A stretch of 64,000 bases of DNA from Wenzhouxiangellaceae bacterium (GTDB lineage Bacteria; Pseudomonadota; Gammaproteobacteria; Xanthomonadales; Wenzhouxiangellaceae), in NCBI GenBank assembly GCA_007695005.1, contig REEQ01000061.1, positions 33,360-97,359 of the forward strand. The letters run 5' to 3'. The first letter of the stretch is position 1. Each line of letters begins with the position of its first letter. Made by a program: the position numbers and the translations under genes. Below, piece after piece: positions 10,287 through 19,630 of the stretch. The notes below the pieces were generated by a model. That model did no database searches. It had not been told where the DNA came from and was given only the letters and a program-made list of their open reading frames with translations.

Positions 10287-10368
10287 TTTCTCGCCAACAC
10301 GCAAAGGCGCAAAGCTTAAACATCAACCTTTTGATTTTCCCTTGGCGCCTTGGCGTCTGTGCGAGAAA
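10287..10368. repeat. Imperfect inverted repeat between maf and rlmH
   Basis: Two 28-base arms (10287-10314 and 10341-10368) match at 23 of 28 positions when one is reversed and complemented, with a 26-base AT-rich spacer between. Each arm begins TTTCTCGC and contains ACGC and AAGGCGC blocks. It fills nearly all of the 94 bp between the convergent maf and rlmH genes, so it may work as a two-way transcription end. Its composition is like the AAGGCGCAAAG dispersed repeats I recall from many proteobacterial genomes, which I could not verify. Confidence 0.75.
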
Positions 10369-10371
10369 GAC

Positions 10372-10833
10372 TCAGGCCCGATGATAGGGGTGCCCGGAAA
10401 GAATGGTAGTGGCGCGGTAGAGCTGCTCGGCGACCATGATCCGGACCAGCATATGCGGAAACACGGCCGGACCGAGTGACCAGCGCTGGCGGCTGCGGCT
10501 CAATACATCGGAGTCCAGGCCGTTGGCACCACCGATGACAAAGCAGACCGGGTCACCGTCCTGCTGCCAGTCGGCCAGGTGTCTGGACAGTTGTTCAGTG
10601 GACCAGGGCTTGCCGCTGCCGTGGAGGGCAATCAGCTGGGCACGCTCCGGTAACCTGGCGAGCAGACGCTCGGCTTCGACCCTCGATTCCTGGCCCGGGT
10701 GGGAGCGCCCGGCCACCGGCACCTCGATGAGTTTCAGCGGCAGGTGCGGCGGCATGCGCCGCGCATACTCATGCCAGCCGGCATTGACCCAGTCCGGCAT
10801 GCGCGTCCCGACCCCGGCAACAACCAGGTCCAT
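10372..10833 (-). CDS. rlmH: 23S rRNA pseudouridine-1915 N3-methyltransferase RlmH
   Basis: A 153-residue SPOUT-class methyltransferase acting on pseudouridine 1915 in helix 69 of 23S rRNA in assembled ribosomes. The SAM-binding trefoil knot region reads FVIGGANGLDSDVL, and the C-terminus HMLVRIMVAEQLYRATTILSGHPYHRA-like end is the family hallmark. I chose the ATG at 10833, giving MDLVVAGVGTRMPDWV, because it matches the usual length and N-terminus. It lies seven bases after rsfS, the standard partner. Confidence 0.96.
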   Translation of the reverse strand: MDLVVAGVGTRMPDWVNAGWHEYARRMPPHLPLKLIEVPVAGRSHPGQESRVEAERLLARLPERAQLIALHGSGKPWSTEQLSRHLADWQQDGDPVCFVIGGANGLDSDVLSRSRQRWSLGPAVFPHMLVRIMVAEQLYRATTILSGHPYHRA

Positions 10834-10840
10834 CACGGTA

Positions 10841-11206
10841 CTAGGCTTGAGCCGAGCGCGTGGCTGGCGGCGCACTCCAGAGTTTTTCCAGGTTGTAGAA
10901 GGCCCGGGTTTGCGGCAGCATCAGGTGAATGACCACGTCAGCCAGATCGACCAGGATCCACTCCGCCTCGCGATCACCCTCAACGCCCAGCGGCTTGACG
11001 CCGGCCGCCTTGGCCCGCTCGACCAGGCGATCGGCCATGGCCTTGACCTGGCGGGTGGAATTGCCGCTGGCGATGAGCATGAAATCGGCAAAGCTGGACC
11101 GATCGCGGAGATCGATGATCTGAATATCCTCGGCCTTGGCATCTTCAAGGACGGCTTGGGCGAGATCCCGAATGGCTTCGGGTGCAACAATCGTGGAGTG
11201 GTTCAA
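10841..11206 (-). CDS. rsfS: Ribosomal silencing factor RsfS
   Basis: A 121-residue RsfS (Iojap family) protein that binds ribosomal protein uL14 and blocks joining of ribosomal subunits under poor nutrition. Family blocks visible are AEDIQIIDLRDRSSFADFMLIASGNSTRQVKAMA and the GDREAEWILVDLADVVIHLM segment ending in the F-Y-x-LEKLW motif. The start is a TTG at 11206; no in-frame ATG upstream fits. It sits between nadD and rlmH, the common gammaproteobacterial order. Confidence 0.95.
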   Translation of the reverse strand: MNHSTIVAPEAIRDLAQAVLEDAKAEDIQIIDLRDRSSFADFMLIASGNSTRQVKAMADRLVERAKAAGVKPLGVEGDREAEWILVDLADVVIHLMLPQTRAFYNLEKLWSAPPATRSAQA

Positions 11207-11238
11207 GTATCCATTCTGTTGGTGACCTGAGCTGTAGT

Positions 11239-11904
11239 CTAACCCTTTTTGCTGCGGCTTTCATTGCAGCCGTACAGGCCATGCTTGCGGATGTAGGCCA
11301 GCACCGTGGCAGGCAACAGGAAACGGGGATCACGGCCGACCGCCAGCTGCCGGCGAATATCGGTTGACGAGATCGCCAGCTGGGTCACCTCCACATGCCG
11401 AACCCCGCCCGCCGGGCTATCCATCAGATCACGGGTGCGCTGGACCTTGCGCTCGCGAAACAACTCACCGAGATCCTGCGGGTAGCGCGGTCGGCTGCGT
11501 GGTCGGGTCATGACCACCAGGTGGGCCAGTTCGAACAAGTCACGCCAGCGATGCCAGCCGTCCAGCCGATTCGCCGCATCCTGGCCCAGACACAACAGGA
11601 TCGGGGCCTGACCAACCTGTTCCCGTACGCTGGCCAGGGTATCGACCATGAAGGAAGGCCCGTCACGACGCACTTCTCGTTCGTCCACGGTCAGATCTGG
11701 GTACGGTGCCAGGGCCAGCTCCAGCATCGCCAGGCGATGGTAGGCGTCAGCCCAGGTACCCTCGCGATGCGGCGGCTGCCCGGCCGGCAGCAGACGAAAG
11801 TCGCTTACCTTGAGCCGCTCGGCAACCTCGGCGGCGGCACGCAGGTGCCCATAGTGGACCGGGTCAAAGGTGCCGCCAAAAATCGCTACCGCCTGATTTT
11901 TCAT
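11239..11904 (-). CDS. nadD: Nicotinate-nucleotide adenylyltransferase NadD
   Basis: A 221-residue enzyme that joins nicotinate mononucleotide and ATP to deamido-NAD in NAD synthesis. The nucleotidyltransferase motif GGTFDPVHYGH is at residues 10-20 and the second motif ISSTDIR is near the C-terminus. The start at 11904 overlaps the holA stop by four bases (ATGA), which fixes the choice over a longer frame reaching into holA. It belongs to the leuS-lptE-holA-nadD-rsfS-rlmH operon. Confidence 0.96.
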   Translation of the reverse strand: MKNQAVAIFGGTFDPVHYGHLRAAAEVAERLKVSDFRLLPAGQPPHREGTWADAYHRLAMLELALAPYPDLTVDEREVRRDGPSFMVDTLASVREQVGQAPILLCLGQDAANRLDGWHRWRDLFELAHLVVMTRPRSRPRYPQDLGELFRERKVQRTRDLMDSPAGGVRHVEVTQLAISSTDIRRQLAVGRDPRFLLPATVLAYIRKHGLYGCNESRSKKG

Positions 11905-12926
11905 GCGGCTCCCAACAAGGCCGGGCGATTGCCGGCCAGGGCCACGCAAAGTCGCTCCAGCTCCAGCCAGAATTCCTTGCCCTGACTGGACTTGGCCATG
12001 CGATCCAGGTCAGACAGGCGGGCCAGGGCCAGGCGCACAGCGCCTGGCTGCAAGCGCCTGGCAGCAGCTTCCAGGGCACCGCGTCGACTGGGCCAGACCT
12101 TGAGCTCGTCCATTGCCCGCCCGGCCGGCATGCGCCGGGTCAGGGTCTGGAAGGCTTCCAGCAGCATCAGCTCCCTGGCCAGCGCGCCGACGATCAGCGG
12201 CATCGGTGTCGCGCCGTCATCCAGGCCTCTAATACAGCGCACGCTGGCACCGGCCTGGCCACTGAGGACCAGCTCGACCAGCCGAAAGGCGTCAAAGCGC
12301 GCACTGTCGGCCACGGCCTCCTTGAGCTGATCGAGATTGAGTCGACTGCCCTGCCCGTACAGCAGGGCAAGACGCTCGATTTCCTGGGCCGCGGCCAGCA
12401 GATTGCCCTCCAGGCGCTCGGCAAGAAAGGCGGCACTGGACTCATCGGCCTCGACACCGCGAGCCCGGAGGCGGGCAAGAATCCAGCCGGGCAGGCGATG
12501 CGATTTGACACTCCAGCAGGGCACAAATACCCCGGTCTTCTCGACATCCCGGAACCAGGCGGTTTTTTCACTGGCCATTTCCCAGGCCTGGCACTTGATC
12601 AGCAGGACATCGTCATGGTCGCCGGCTGCCCATTCGCGCAGGCAGGCGGCGCCATCGCGACCGGGCTTGCCCGAGGGCAGCCGGAGCTCGATCAGACGCC
12701 GAGTCGCGAACAGCGACAGGTTGTCGCTGGCCGAGCCAAACTGGTTCCAGTCATAGCGCCCGTCGGCCTCGATCACCACGCGCTCACCAATGCCGGCCCG
12801 GCGCGCGGCTTGCCGAACCGCATCGCAGGCCTCTTCCACCAGCAGCAGCTCCGGACCTGCAATCAGGAAAAGCGAATCGAGCTGACTGGCCAGGCGGGTG
12901 GAGAGCTTTTCCGGAAACAGCTTCAC
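11901..12926 (-). CDS. holA: DNA polymerase III delta subunit
   Basis: A 341-residue HolA, the delta subunit of the clamp loader that opens the sliding clamp. The N-terminal domain has LFLIAGPELLLVEEACDAVRQAAR, where HolA has its degenerate nucleotide-binding fold, followed by the LPSGKPGRDGA strand and a helical C-terminal collar domain. It starts at a GTG (12926) that overlaps the lptE stop by four bases. Order and coupling (lptE-holA-nadD) are those of other gammaproteobacteria. Confidence 0.94.
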   Translation of the reverse strand: MKLFPEKLSTRLASQLDSLFLIAGPELLLVEEACDAVRQAARRAGIGERVVIEADGRYDWNQFGSASDNLSLFATRRLIELRLPSGKPGRDGAACLREWAAGDHDDVLLIKCQAWEMASEKTAWFRDVEKTGVFVPCWSVKSHRLPGWILARLRARGVEADESSAAFLAERLEGNLLAAAQEIERLALLYGQGSRLNLDQLKEAVADSARFDAFRLVELVLSGQAGASVRCIRGLDDGATPMPLIVGALARELMLLEAFQTLTRRMPAGRAMDELKVWPSRRGALEAAARRLQPGAVRLALARLSDLDRMAKSSQGKEFWLELERLCVALAGNRPALLGAA

Positions 12927-13405
12927 AGGGCTTCCAAACGCCGGAGCATCTGCGCTGCCATCCCCTGTCGAAGATCATTGCGCAGGAATTCCTCTTCGCG
13001 CGTGGCGGCGAGGATTTCCTGCTCATCGAAGCTGTAGTCGCGGGTCAACCGCAATGTTTCGCGCGGGATCAGCACATTGCCGTCGCCGTCCAGCAGTTCA
13101 AACTCGACATCGAAGATCAACACGAACTCCCGAACGCGCGCCCCGGCGGCAATGGTCAGCGCTTCGCTGCGCAGTCGCTCGGCATGAATCCTGAGCTCGG
13201 CCGTGCCGGCAGCAGGGCGGCTCTGCAGATCAACGCCGTTGGCCCGCAGCACCAGGGTCAGCTCACGCACGAACGCCGTGGAGTCGTCAGGCGTGGCCAG
13301 CCAGGTCTTCTGCATCGCTGCCGGCAGCCGCGCCTCGCCGCGCAGCTGGAAGCCGCAGGCGCTCAGGGCCAGAACCAGAACAAGCAGGGTCAGCCGGGCC
13401 ATCAT
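12923..13405 (-). CDS. lptE: LPS-assembly lipoprotein LptE
   Basis: A 160-residue outer-membrane lipoprotein that plugs the LptD barrel and helps insert lipopolysaccharide. The signal peptide ends in the lipobox LSAC (Cys at about residue 17) followed by [11 protein letters not shown], the classic LptE N-terminus. The conserved [20 protein letters not shown] block lies in the second half. Two ATG codons in tandem (13405 and 13402) can start it, overlapping the leuS stop by four bases or one. It is between leuS and holA as usual. Confidence 0.95.
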   Translation of the reverse strand: MMARLTLLVLVLALSACGFQLRGEARLPAAMQKTWLATPDDSTAFVRELTLVLRANGVDLQSRPAAGTAELRIHAERLRSEALTIAAGARVREFVLIFDVEFELLDGDGNVLIPRETLRLTRDYSFDEQEILAATREEEFLRNDLRQGMAAQMLRRLEAL

Positions 13406-15990
13406 GCGACCACGATGTTAACCAGCTTGTCGGGAACCACGATCACCCGGCGTATGGTCTGGTCGGCAACAAAGCGCTGCACATTGTCTTCGGCCAGGGC
13501 GAGCTGCTCGATCTGCTCGCGGGAGCTGCCCGGCGGCAGCTCGACGCGACCACGCACCTTGCCGTTGACCTGCACCACCACGGTCACGCTCTGGCGTACC
13601 AGGGCCGACGGGTCGACCTCCGGCCAGCCAGCCTCGAACAACGACCCGGTCTGCCCGAGGGCCTGCCAAAGCGCCTCGGCAATGTGCGGCGTCACCGGAC
13701 CAATCAGTCGAATGACTGCAAGCCATGCTTCCTGACAGAGCCCGGGCGTGGCCCCCGGGCTGCCCTGGTAGCGGGCGAGGTGATTGCAGAATTCCATGAT
13801 CGCGGCAATGGCAGTGTTGAAGGTATAGCGTCGACCAAAGTCGTCGCCGACCTTGGCGATGGTCTCGTGCAGCAGGCGGCGAAGTTCGCGACCTTCGTCA
13901 TCCAGAGTCGCCGGATCGAAGGCCGCGGCCGGACCCGCGGCAAGATGCGCCTGGATCCCGGCCCACAGGCGTTTGAGAAAGCGCCAGGCACCTTCGACAC
14001 CGGCATCCGACCATTCCAGGGACTGGGTCGGCGGCGAAGCGAACATGGAAAACAGGCGCACGGTGTCGGCTCCATACTGTTCAACCAACGCCTGCGGATC
14101 AACCCCGTTGTTCTTGGACTTGGCCATTTTTTCGATGCCGCCAGCCTCGACCGGCGCACCGTCATGGCGCAGGACAGCAGCAGTCACCCGCCCCTTGTCG
14201 TCCCGACGCAGATCGACATCGGCCGGGTTGAACCAGGTCCGGCGTCCAGCCTCGTCCTCGCGAAAATAGGTCTCGGCCAGAACCATGCCCTGGGTCAGCA
14301 GGCGGGCAAAGGGCTCATCGACATCGACCAGCCCGGCATCGCGCATCAGCTTGGTCCAGAAGCGGGCATAGAGCAAATGAAGAATGGCATGTTCAACGCC
14401 ACCGATGTACTGGTTGACCGGCATCCAGTCATTGGTTCGCCCATCGACCATGGCCTGGTCATTGTCACTGCAGGTGTAGCGCAGGAAATACCAGGATGAA
14501 TCGACGAAGGTATCCATGGTGTCGGTTTCCCGGCGCGCCGGCGCGCCGCAACGCGGACAGCTGGTATTGACAAAGGCCTCGCAGCGCGCCAGCGGATTGC
14601 CGGCCCCGTCCGGGACCAGATCTTCAGGCAGACGCACGGGCAGGTCCTCGTCCGGCACCGGCACATCGCCACAATGATCGCAGTGGATGATCGGGATCGG
14701 GCAGCCCCAGTAGCGCTGGCGGGAGATACCCCAGTCGCGCAGGCGAAACTGGACCCGACTGTTCCCGGCATCACGGCCTTCCAGGTCGGCGACGATGGCC
14801 GCGTGGGCTTGCGGGCAAGTCTGTCCGTCATAGGGCCCGGAGTTCACCAAATGCCCCTCACGGGTGGCGTAATCCTCGTGCCACTGCTGGTCGTCATAAG
14901 GCTGTTCGTCGGGCCGCGAGATGACCTGGACGATGGGCAATTGGTACTTTCTGGCAAACTCGAAATCGCGTTCGTCATGACCGGGAACGGCCATGATCGC
15001 GCCTTCCCCATAGCCCATCAGGACGTAGTTGGCCACCCACACCGGCAGCTCGGCCCCGCTCAAGGGATGGATGGCCTTGAGACCGGTATCCATGCCGAGT
15101 TTTTCCTGGGTGGCAATATCAGCCTCGGACACGCCGCCACGCTGACAAGCGACGATGAACTCGGCCAGGGCCGGGTTGTTGGCAGCCGCGGCACGGGCCA
15201 GCGGATGCTCGGCGGCAACGGCCATGTAGGTCGCCCCCATCAGGGTGTCCGGGCGAGTGGTAAAGACCTTGATATCCGAGTCACCGCAGGCAAATCGAAT
15301 CTCCGCCCCTTCGCTGCGACCGATCCAGTTGGCCTGCATGGTTCTGACCTGCTCGGGCCAGCCTTCGAGCTGATCAAGGCTGTCAAGCAGCTCCTGGGCG
15401 TAGTCGGTGATTCGCAGGTAGTACATGGCGATCTCGCGCTTCTCGACCAGGGCACCGGTGCGCCAGCCCCTGCCTTCGACCACCTGCTCGTTGGCCAGAA
15501 CAGTCTGGTCGACCGGATCCCAGTTGACCAGGCCGGTCTTCTTGTAGGCAATACCGCGCTCCAGCAAACGCAGGAAAAACCACTGGTTCCAGCGGTAGTA
15601 CTCAGGATCGCAGGTGGCCAGTTCACGCTCCCAGTCGATCGCAAAGCCCAGCGCCTTGAGCTGGCTGCGCATATGGTCAATGTTGTTGCGGGTCCATTGG
15701 GCCGGCGGGACACCATTGGCCATCGCCGCGTTCTCCGCCGGCAGGCCGAAAGCGTCCCAGCCCATCGGCTGCAGGACGCGCTTGCCGCACATCCGCTGGT
15801 AGCGCGTTATCACATCACCGATGGTGTAATTGCGCATGTGCCCCATGTGCAGCTTCCCCGAGGGGTAGGGAAACATGCTCAGGCAATAAAAACGCTCGCC
15901 GTCGCCATGATCGGCACGATCAGCCAATTGTTCTGACCACTGCGCCTGGATGCGCGGCTCGATGGCGGCGGGATGGTAGGTTTCCGACAC
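13402..15990 (-). CDS. leuS: Leucyl-tRNA synthetase
   Basis: An 862-residue class I aminoacyl-tRNA synthetase charging tRNA-Leu. The HIGH-type motif is HMGH at residues 48-51 in [15 protein letters not shown]. The editing domain insert follows, with a zinc-like [18 protein letters not shown] segment in the catalytic part, and the KMSKS-type loop reads KMAKSKNNG. Full length for the bacterial enzyme. It starts at GTG (15990), with AGGACA upstream, and heads the operon with lptE, holA, nadD, rsfS and rlmH. A strong terminator of the upstream gene lies just before it. Confidence 0.97.
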   Translation of the reverse strand: MSETYHPAAIEPRIQAQWSEQLADRADHGDGERFYCLSMFPYPSGKLHMGHMRNYTIGDVITRYQRMCGKRVLQPMGWDAFGLPAENAAMANGVPPAQWTRNNIDHMRSQLKALGFAIDWERELATCDPEYYRWNQWFFLRLLERGIAYKKTGLVNWDPVDQTVLANEQVVEGRGWRTGALVEKREIAMYYLRITDYAQELLDSLDQLEGWPEQVRTMQANWIGRSEGAEIRFACGDSDIKVFTTRPDTLMGATYMAVAAEHPLARAAAANNPALAEFIVACQRGGVSEADIATQEKLGMDTGLKAIHPLSGAELPVWVANYVLMGYGEGAIMAVPGHDERDFEFARKYQLPIVQVISRPDEQPYDDQQWHEDYATREGHLVNSGPYDGQTCPQAHAAIVADLEGRDAGNSRVQFRLRDWGISRQRYWGCPIPIIHCDHCGDVPVPDEDLPVRLPEDLVPDGAGNPLARCEAFVNTSCPRCGAPARRETDTMDTFVDSSWYFLRYTCSDNDQAMVDGRTNDWMPVNQYIGGVEHAILHLLYARFWTKLMRDAGLVDVDEPFARLLTQGMVLAETYFREDEAGRRTWFNPADVDLRRDDKGRVTAAVLRHDGAPVEAGGIEKMAKSKNNGVDPQALVEQYGADTVRLFSMFASPPTQSLEWSDAGVEGAWRFLKRLWAGIQAHLAAGPAAAFDPATLDDEGRELRRLLHETIAKVGDDFGRRYTFNTAIAAIMEFCNHLARYQGSPGATPGLCQEAWLAVIRLIGPVTPHIAEALWQALGQTGSLFEAGWPEVDPSALVRQSVTVVVQVNGKVRGRVELPPGSSREQIEQLALAEDNVQRFVADQTIRRVIVVPDKLVNIVVA

Positions 15991-16020
15991 GATTTGTTGT
16001 CCTGGTAGCTTTCAAGCTTG

Positions 16021-16063
16021 AATCAAATTAAAGCCCGGAACCGGTCGCTGGCCGGTTCCGGGC
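16021..16063 (-). terminator. Rho-independent terminator after the coiled-coil lipoprotein gene
   Basis: A perfect 12-bp stem (16033-16044 with 16052-16063, GCCCGGAACCGG and its complement) with a seven-base loop is followed on the minus strand by the T-rich run TTTAATTTGATT. It ends the transcript of the lipoprotein gene at 16077-16595 and separates it from leuS. Confidence 0.88.
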
Positions 16064-16076
16064 CGCAAACCGGCAA

Positions 16077-16595
16077 TCAGCCGTCGTTTTCGTCTTCTGC
16101 TTCGTCGACCTCGACCTCATCGAGCTGACTCCAGGCCTCTTCGGCCTGCTCGCGCAGCCGGCGGGTAGCGGCAAGCGCATCTTCCCAGGCTTCCTCGCCA
16201 AAAGCACTGGCTTCGTCCCAGGCAGCCCTGGCCCGCTCGCGCGCCTGCTTTGCCGCATCACGTGCTTCCTCCCACGCTTCGCGACTTTCGCTCTCGGCCA
16301 GCTCGGCCGCTCGCCTGGCCTGGTCGCGGGCCTCTCTGGCCAGGGCTTCGGCACGCTCCCACAGCCGCTCTGCACCGTCCTCGGCGCGCTCGCTTCCCTC
16401 GGCCAGCAGTTCGTCGAGGTCGGCGCGGGCAGCCTCGGCCTGTTCGGCCGCATCGTCGACGATCTGGCCGATGTCATCCTGCACTTCCTCGGCAGTGTCA
16501 GCGGCACGCTCCTCGGCCTCGGTCGCATCCTCATCACGCTGGCAGCCGCTCAGCACCAGCACAGCTGTCAGGCTCAACAACAACAGGTAACGCAT
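16077..16595 (-). CDS. Ala/Glu-rich coiled-coil lipoprotein
   Basis: A 172-residue predicted lipoprotein of unknown function. The signal peptide MRYLLLLSLTAVLVLSGC has a good lipobox (LSGC, Cys 18). Almost the whole mature chain is made of Ala, Glu, Asp and Arg with heptad-like spacing (for example AERLWERAEALAREARDQ), so a long alpha-helix or coiled coil is expected, with an acidic tail VEVDEAEDENDG. A GAGGAT ribosome site precedes the ATG. It is transcribed alone, with its own terminator downstream. It could be a periplasmic spacer or a peptidoglycan-linked helix, but nothing in sequence decides this. Confidence 0.8.
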   Translation of the reverse strand: MRYLLLLSLTAVLVLSGCQRDEDATEAEERAADTAEEVQDDIGQIVDDAAEQAEAARADLDELLAEGSERAEDGAERLWERAEALAREARDQARRAAELAESESREAWEEARDAAKQARERARAAWDEASAFGEEAWEDALAATRRLREQAEEAWSQLDEVEVDEAEDENDG

Positions 16596-16845
16596 GCTCG
16601 TATCCTCATGAAGTTTGCTTACTCGGGCATTCGTGGATTGATGATCCTCGCCGGCGAGGCACTTGCCTTGTCAAACCGGGGCGCACCCTTCACCGGCGGA
16701 TTCCACGGTCAGGCCCAACCCGTCATTATGCCGAAAACCCGAGGCGCGTGAAGCTTGGCAGGCCACCCCGGGCAACCAGCTCTCATTGTTGATGGTGTAA
16801 CCTTGGCTGACAAGTCCTGAAGAAAACACTGCCCAGCAAGCTGCA

Positions 16846-17472
16846 ATGATTGACCGAGTGCAAACGACACCAGCAGCCGCGCCCGAGGCGAGGCGACTAC
16901 AGGCCTTGATCAGGTCCGCCCTGATCACCCTGCTGGTGATTTTCCTGTTGACCGGCTGCTCTGCGCGCCAGGTCCAGGACTCCCTGGCCGGAGCCACCGC
17001 CCAGCGCCTGGTCACCGGGGCAATCGATGAGCTGGCGGCTGCGCTTCCGGCGTCCGACTTCGCCGCCTTGCGCGGCCAGAACCTGTATCTGGACACCCAC
17101 TTCATTACCGATGACGCGCTGCGCGCTTATGCGGATCGACGCCTGGCCATGGAGCTGAAACAGCGATTTGACATCAACACCGTTACTGAGCCGCTGGCCG
17201 CCGATGCCAGCTTAAGCGTGTTCTACACCGCCCTGGGTACCGATCAGGGCCTGCTCGGATTCTACCTGCCGTTCGGTTTCGTACCCGGCGTGGCCGAGTC
17301 CACCCGCATCAATCTGATCACCCTGGAGCAGTTCCACGGTGTTGCCGAGATGTATTACTTTCTTGATGCTGGCAATGGTGAACTGCTGCGGGGGCAACGG
17401 CTGCAAGGCCGCACTCGAACCGATGCACTGGGCCTGCCGATCATTACCATTCCGATTTCGAACCTGGACTGA
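16846..17472 (+). CDS. Putative lipoprotein of unknown function
   Basis: A 208-residue protein with a lipobox (LLTGC) after a hydrophobic stretch. From the ATG at 16846 the Cys is residue 38, with an unusually long N-terminal region. A TTG at 16906 would give MIRSALITLLVIFLLTGCS, a textbook lipoprotein signal, preceded by a GA-rich stretch, and may be the real start. The mature part contains GQNLYLDTHFITDDALRAYADRRLAMEL and a repeated beta-strand region. I do not recognise the family. It stands alone between a divergent lipoprotein gene and the convergent pgi. Confidence 0.75.
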   Translation: MIDRVQTTPAAAPEARRLQALIRSALITLLVIFLLTGCSARQVQDSLAGATAQRLVTGAIDELAAALPASDFAALRGQNLYLDTHFITDDALRAYADRRLAMELKQRFDINTVTEPLAADASLSVFYTALGTDQGLLGFYLPFGFVPGVAESTRINLITLEQFHGVAEMYYFLDAGNGELLRGQRLQGRTRTDALGLPIITIPISNLD

Positions 17473-17572
17473 CGAAAACTCTGCTGACAGCCGAATACGG
17501 TCACTGCGCCGGCGACTGTGCCGTAGCGCCTGGTGGCAAACGGCTTATCCGGAAAACCTTCGGCCAGGCATC

Positions 17573-19060
17573 TCAGCCTTCCGTCATTCCTCGCTGTCCG
17601 AGCTGTAGCCAGTGGTCGAAATCGAGGCTGTCGAGTTCATCGAGCTGGCGCCGATAGCGCCCTGCCAGGCGCTTGCCTTCCTCCACGCCCCACTGATCGA
17701 AGGGGTTGATATTCCAGAGTACCGACAGCGCGAATACGGCGTGCTCGAAAGAGGCCAGCAGGTAGCCCAGCGTCACCGGGTCCAGTCGACGCGCCAGCAG
17801 TAGCGCGACCGGTCGATTGCCAGGAAGGCGCCGACAAGGCTGCGAGTCGTCCCGCCCTCGAGCCAGTGCCGTTGCCTGGGCCAGCAGATGAGCAAGCTGC
17901 ACACGGTGCCAGTCCGGTCGCGCGTGCCCCGCGTCCAGGCTGCCGACCAGGAGAAGCGGGTGCGTGTCCGTGCCCTGATGCAGGGCCTGGAAAATGGAGT
18001 GCTGCAAATCGGTGCCACGGCCGCCGAACAGCAACGGCGAGGTGGCCAGCGCAAGGTGCTGGTCGGCCAGGTCCACCCCCTTGCCCAGGCTCTCCATCAG
18101 CAGCTGCTGCAGGTAGTCGCCCAGCAGGGCCAGGCGCGGATCATAAGCAATCACACCCAGAGTAGGCGCATCCAGATGGCGGCGCAGCACATGAATCATC
18201 AAGGCCAACTGCATGGCCAGGCTCTGATTCATCGTGGCCGAGGAAAAAACGCGATCCGCCTCGGCCGCGCCAGCCACCAGCCGGTCAAAGGCCTGGCGCC
18301 CGATCAGCGCTGCGGCACTGACGCCGACCGAAGACCACAAGGAAAACCGGCCCCCGGTCCAGTCCGGAAAGGGAAGTACTTGTGATGCACTTATGCCAAA
18401 GGCGGTGGCTCGCTCGGGCATCGCGGTTGCAGCCCAGCATTGATCGGCAAATCGAACGCCCAGCCAGTCGCGCAAGGCGGCAGCCTGGAGCAATGTTTCT
18501 TCGGTGGAAAAAGACTTCGAGGCAACCACCACCCCGGTGCGCGCTGGATCCAGTCTGGCCAGGAGACGATCCAGGCGCCGCCCGTCCAGGGTCGACAACC
18601 AGTGCACGCGCACACCAGCAGAACCATCGTCCAGGGCATCGGCCACCAGCCGTGGCCCGAGGTCAGAGCCACCGATGCCAACATGAATCAGGTCGGTCAG
18701 GCCAGTTCGGCCGCTATGCAGGTTGTCAGCAACGGCGAGAAAACGATCCCGGTCTGCCGCCAGGCCCTTGCCCACCCCCGGCCAGGCGTCGGGGTCGGCG
18801 GCTCGCAAGGCCATGTGCAGCGCCGGCCTGCCCTCGCTGGGATTGACCGTCGCACCGGCGAACAGCCGTGCAATCGCATCGGGCAGCCCAGCCTCAAGCG
18901 CCAGCGCCGGCAGGGCGGCATATTGCGCTGAACTCAGGGGCAGGCGCGAAAGATCAAGCAGCCAGTCGCCGTCGATCAGCGCCAGACGACGAGCGCGCTC
19001 GCCGTCTTCCAGGAACAACTTGGAAAGGTCGAGGGTGTTGTTTTTTTCCAACACCGGCAA
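17573..19060 (-). CDS. pgi: Glucose-6-phosphate isomerase
   Basis: A 495-residue Pgi that interconverts glucose 6-phosphate and fructose 6-phosphate. Conserved blocks are LIHVGIGGSDLGPRLVADAL (sugar-phosphate binding), VVASKSFSTEETL, and PFDQWGVEEGKRLAG near the C-terminus. The start is uncertain: a TTG at 19060 gives MPVLEKNNTL, and the GTG two codons later is an alternative. It follows panD after only nine bases and is probably co-transcribed with it. The protein is about 50 residues shorter than the E. coli enzyme but keeps the core. Confidence 0.95.
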   Translation of the reverse strand: MPVLEKNNTLDLSKLFLEDGERARRLALIDGDWLLDLSRLPLSSAQYAALPALALEAGLPDAIARLFAGATVNPSEGRPALHMALRAADPDAWPGVGKGLAADRDRFLAVADNLHSGRTGLTDLIHVGIGGSDLGPRLVADALDDGSAGVRVHWLSTLDGRRLDRLLARLDPARTGVVVASKSFSTEETLLQAAALRDWLGVRFADQCWAATAMPERATAFGISASQVLPFPDWTGGRFSLWSSVGVSAAALIGRQAFDRLVAGAAEADRVFSSATMNQSLAMQLALMIHVLRRHLDAPTLGVIAYDPRLALLGDYLQQLLMESLGKGVDLADQHLALATSPLLFGGRGTDLQHSIFQALHQGTDTHPLLLVGSLDAGHARPDWHRVQLAHLLAQATALARGRDDSQPCRRLPGNRPVALLLARRLDPVTLGYLLASFEHAVFALSVLWNINPFDQWGVEEGKRLAGRYRRQLDELDSLDFDHWLQLGQRGMTEG

Positions 19061-19069
19061 GCTTGCCGC

Positions 19070-19450
19070 TCAGGCCGCCTGCGCCGGGATATGACCAGCC
19101 GTGCGCACGATGCGGTTGCTGCCGTCGGGATAGACCAGACGCGGATTGTAGCTGCGGGCCTCGGCCTCATCCATGCCGCCGTAGGCGGCGATGATGATCA
19201 GATCATTCGGCGACGCCTTGTGCGCAGCCGCACCGTTGACGCTGATCACGCCGCTGTTGCGTTCGGCCCGGATCGCGTAGGTGACGAAGCGCTCGCCGTT
19301 GTTGATGTTGTAGATATGTATTTGTTCGTACTCAAGAATTCCCGCAGCTTCCAGCAGCGCCTCATCGATGGCGCAGGAGCCCTCGTAGTCAAGTTCGACC
19401 CGAGTGACGGTGGCACGGTGAATCTTGGCCTTGAGCATGTTGACTTGCAT
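19070..19450 (-). CDS. panD: Aspartate 1-decarboxylase
   Basis: A 126-residue PanD that makes beta-alanine for pantothenate and coenzyme A. It is a pyruvoyl enzyme: the precursor cleaves itself between Gly24 and Ser25 in YEGSCAID, which is intact. Other family blocks are [17 protein letters not shown] and [19 protein letters not shown]. Start at 19450; an internal ATG at 19438 is possible. The upstream leader holds a promoter and an intrinsic terminator, so expression may be attenuated. It is followed at once by pgi. Confidence 0.96.
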   Translation of the reverse strand: MQVNMLKAKIHRATVTRVELDYEGSCAIDEALLEAAGILEYEQIHIYNINNGERFVTYAIRAERNSGVISVNGAAAHKASPNDLIIIAAYGGMDEAEARSYNPRLVYPDGSNRIVRTAGHIPAQAA

Positions 19451-19492
19451 TTGATTTCTATCCTCACACTTCTTGAAGCGCGGCGCGCCAAT

Positions 19493-19521
19493 AAAAAAAC
19501 CCCTCCCCTGGCGGGGAGGGG
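19493..19521 (-). terminator. Intrinsic terminator in the panD leader
   Basis: A perfect nine-bp GC stem (19500-19508 with 19513-19521, CCCCTCCCC and complement) with a four-base loop, followed on the minus strand by seven T. It lies 43 bases upstream of the panD start, so it stops leader transcripts before the gene unless read-through occurs. Confidence 0.88.
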
Positions 19522-19594
19522 CAATATGTCGGAGTGATGTACCTCGCTTCGCGCCCTGCGACCTTGCCCAAACGTTGCAGTTTTGCCAAGGTTG
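19522..19594 (-). ncRNA. Candidate leader or small RNA upstream of panD
   Basis: The span between the predicted start (about 19594) and the terminator would make an RNA of roughly 100 nt including the terminator hairpin. It can fold a first stem-loop closed by CCTTG and CAAGG (rc of 19562-19591). There is no ATG in it, so it is not a peptide leader. It could be an attenuator of panD-pgi or an independent small RNA. The call rests only on promoter and terminator placement. Confidence 0.4.
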
Positions 19595-19600
19595 GTGGTA

Positions 19601-19630
19601 AGTCTACCACAGCGATGGCAGCTTTGCCAA
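19601..19630 (-). promoter_or_regulatory. Sigma-70-like promoter reading toward panD
   Basis: Minus-strand TTGGCA (19625-19630), 18-base spacer, TAGACT (19601-19606). The -35 box overlaps one of two 14-base direct repeats (GCAGYTTTGCCAAG on the plus strand, 41 bases apart), which may bind a regulator. Confidence 0.55.

Noticed and set aside
14674..15936. A 420-codon plus-strand frame opposite leuS
   Set aside because: leuS is certain by motif and length; the opposite frame has no recognisable product.
19036..19056. A slippery heptamer A-AAA-AAC in phase at codons 5-7 of pgi
   Set aside because: A -1 shift there would end translation at once or give no known product; it sits at the very start of the gene and has no downstream stem, so chance is more likely than programmed frameshifting.
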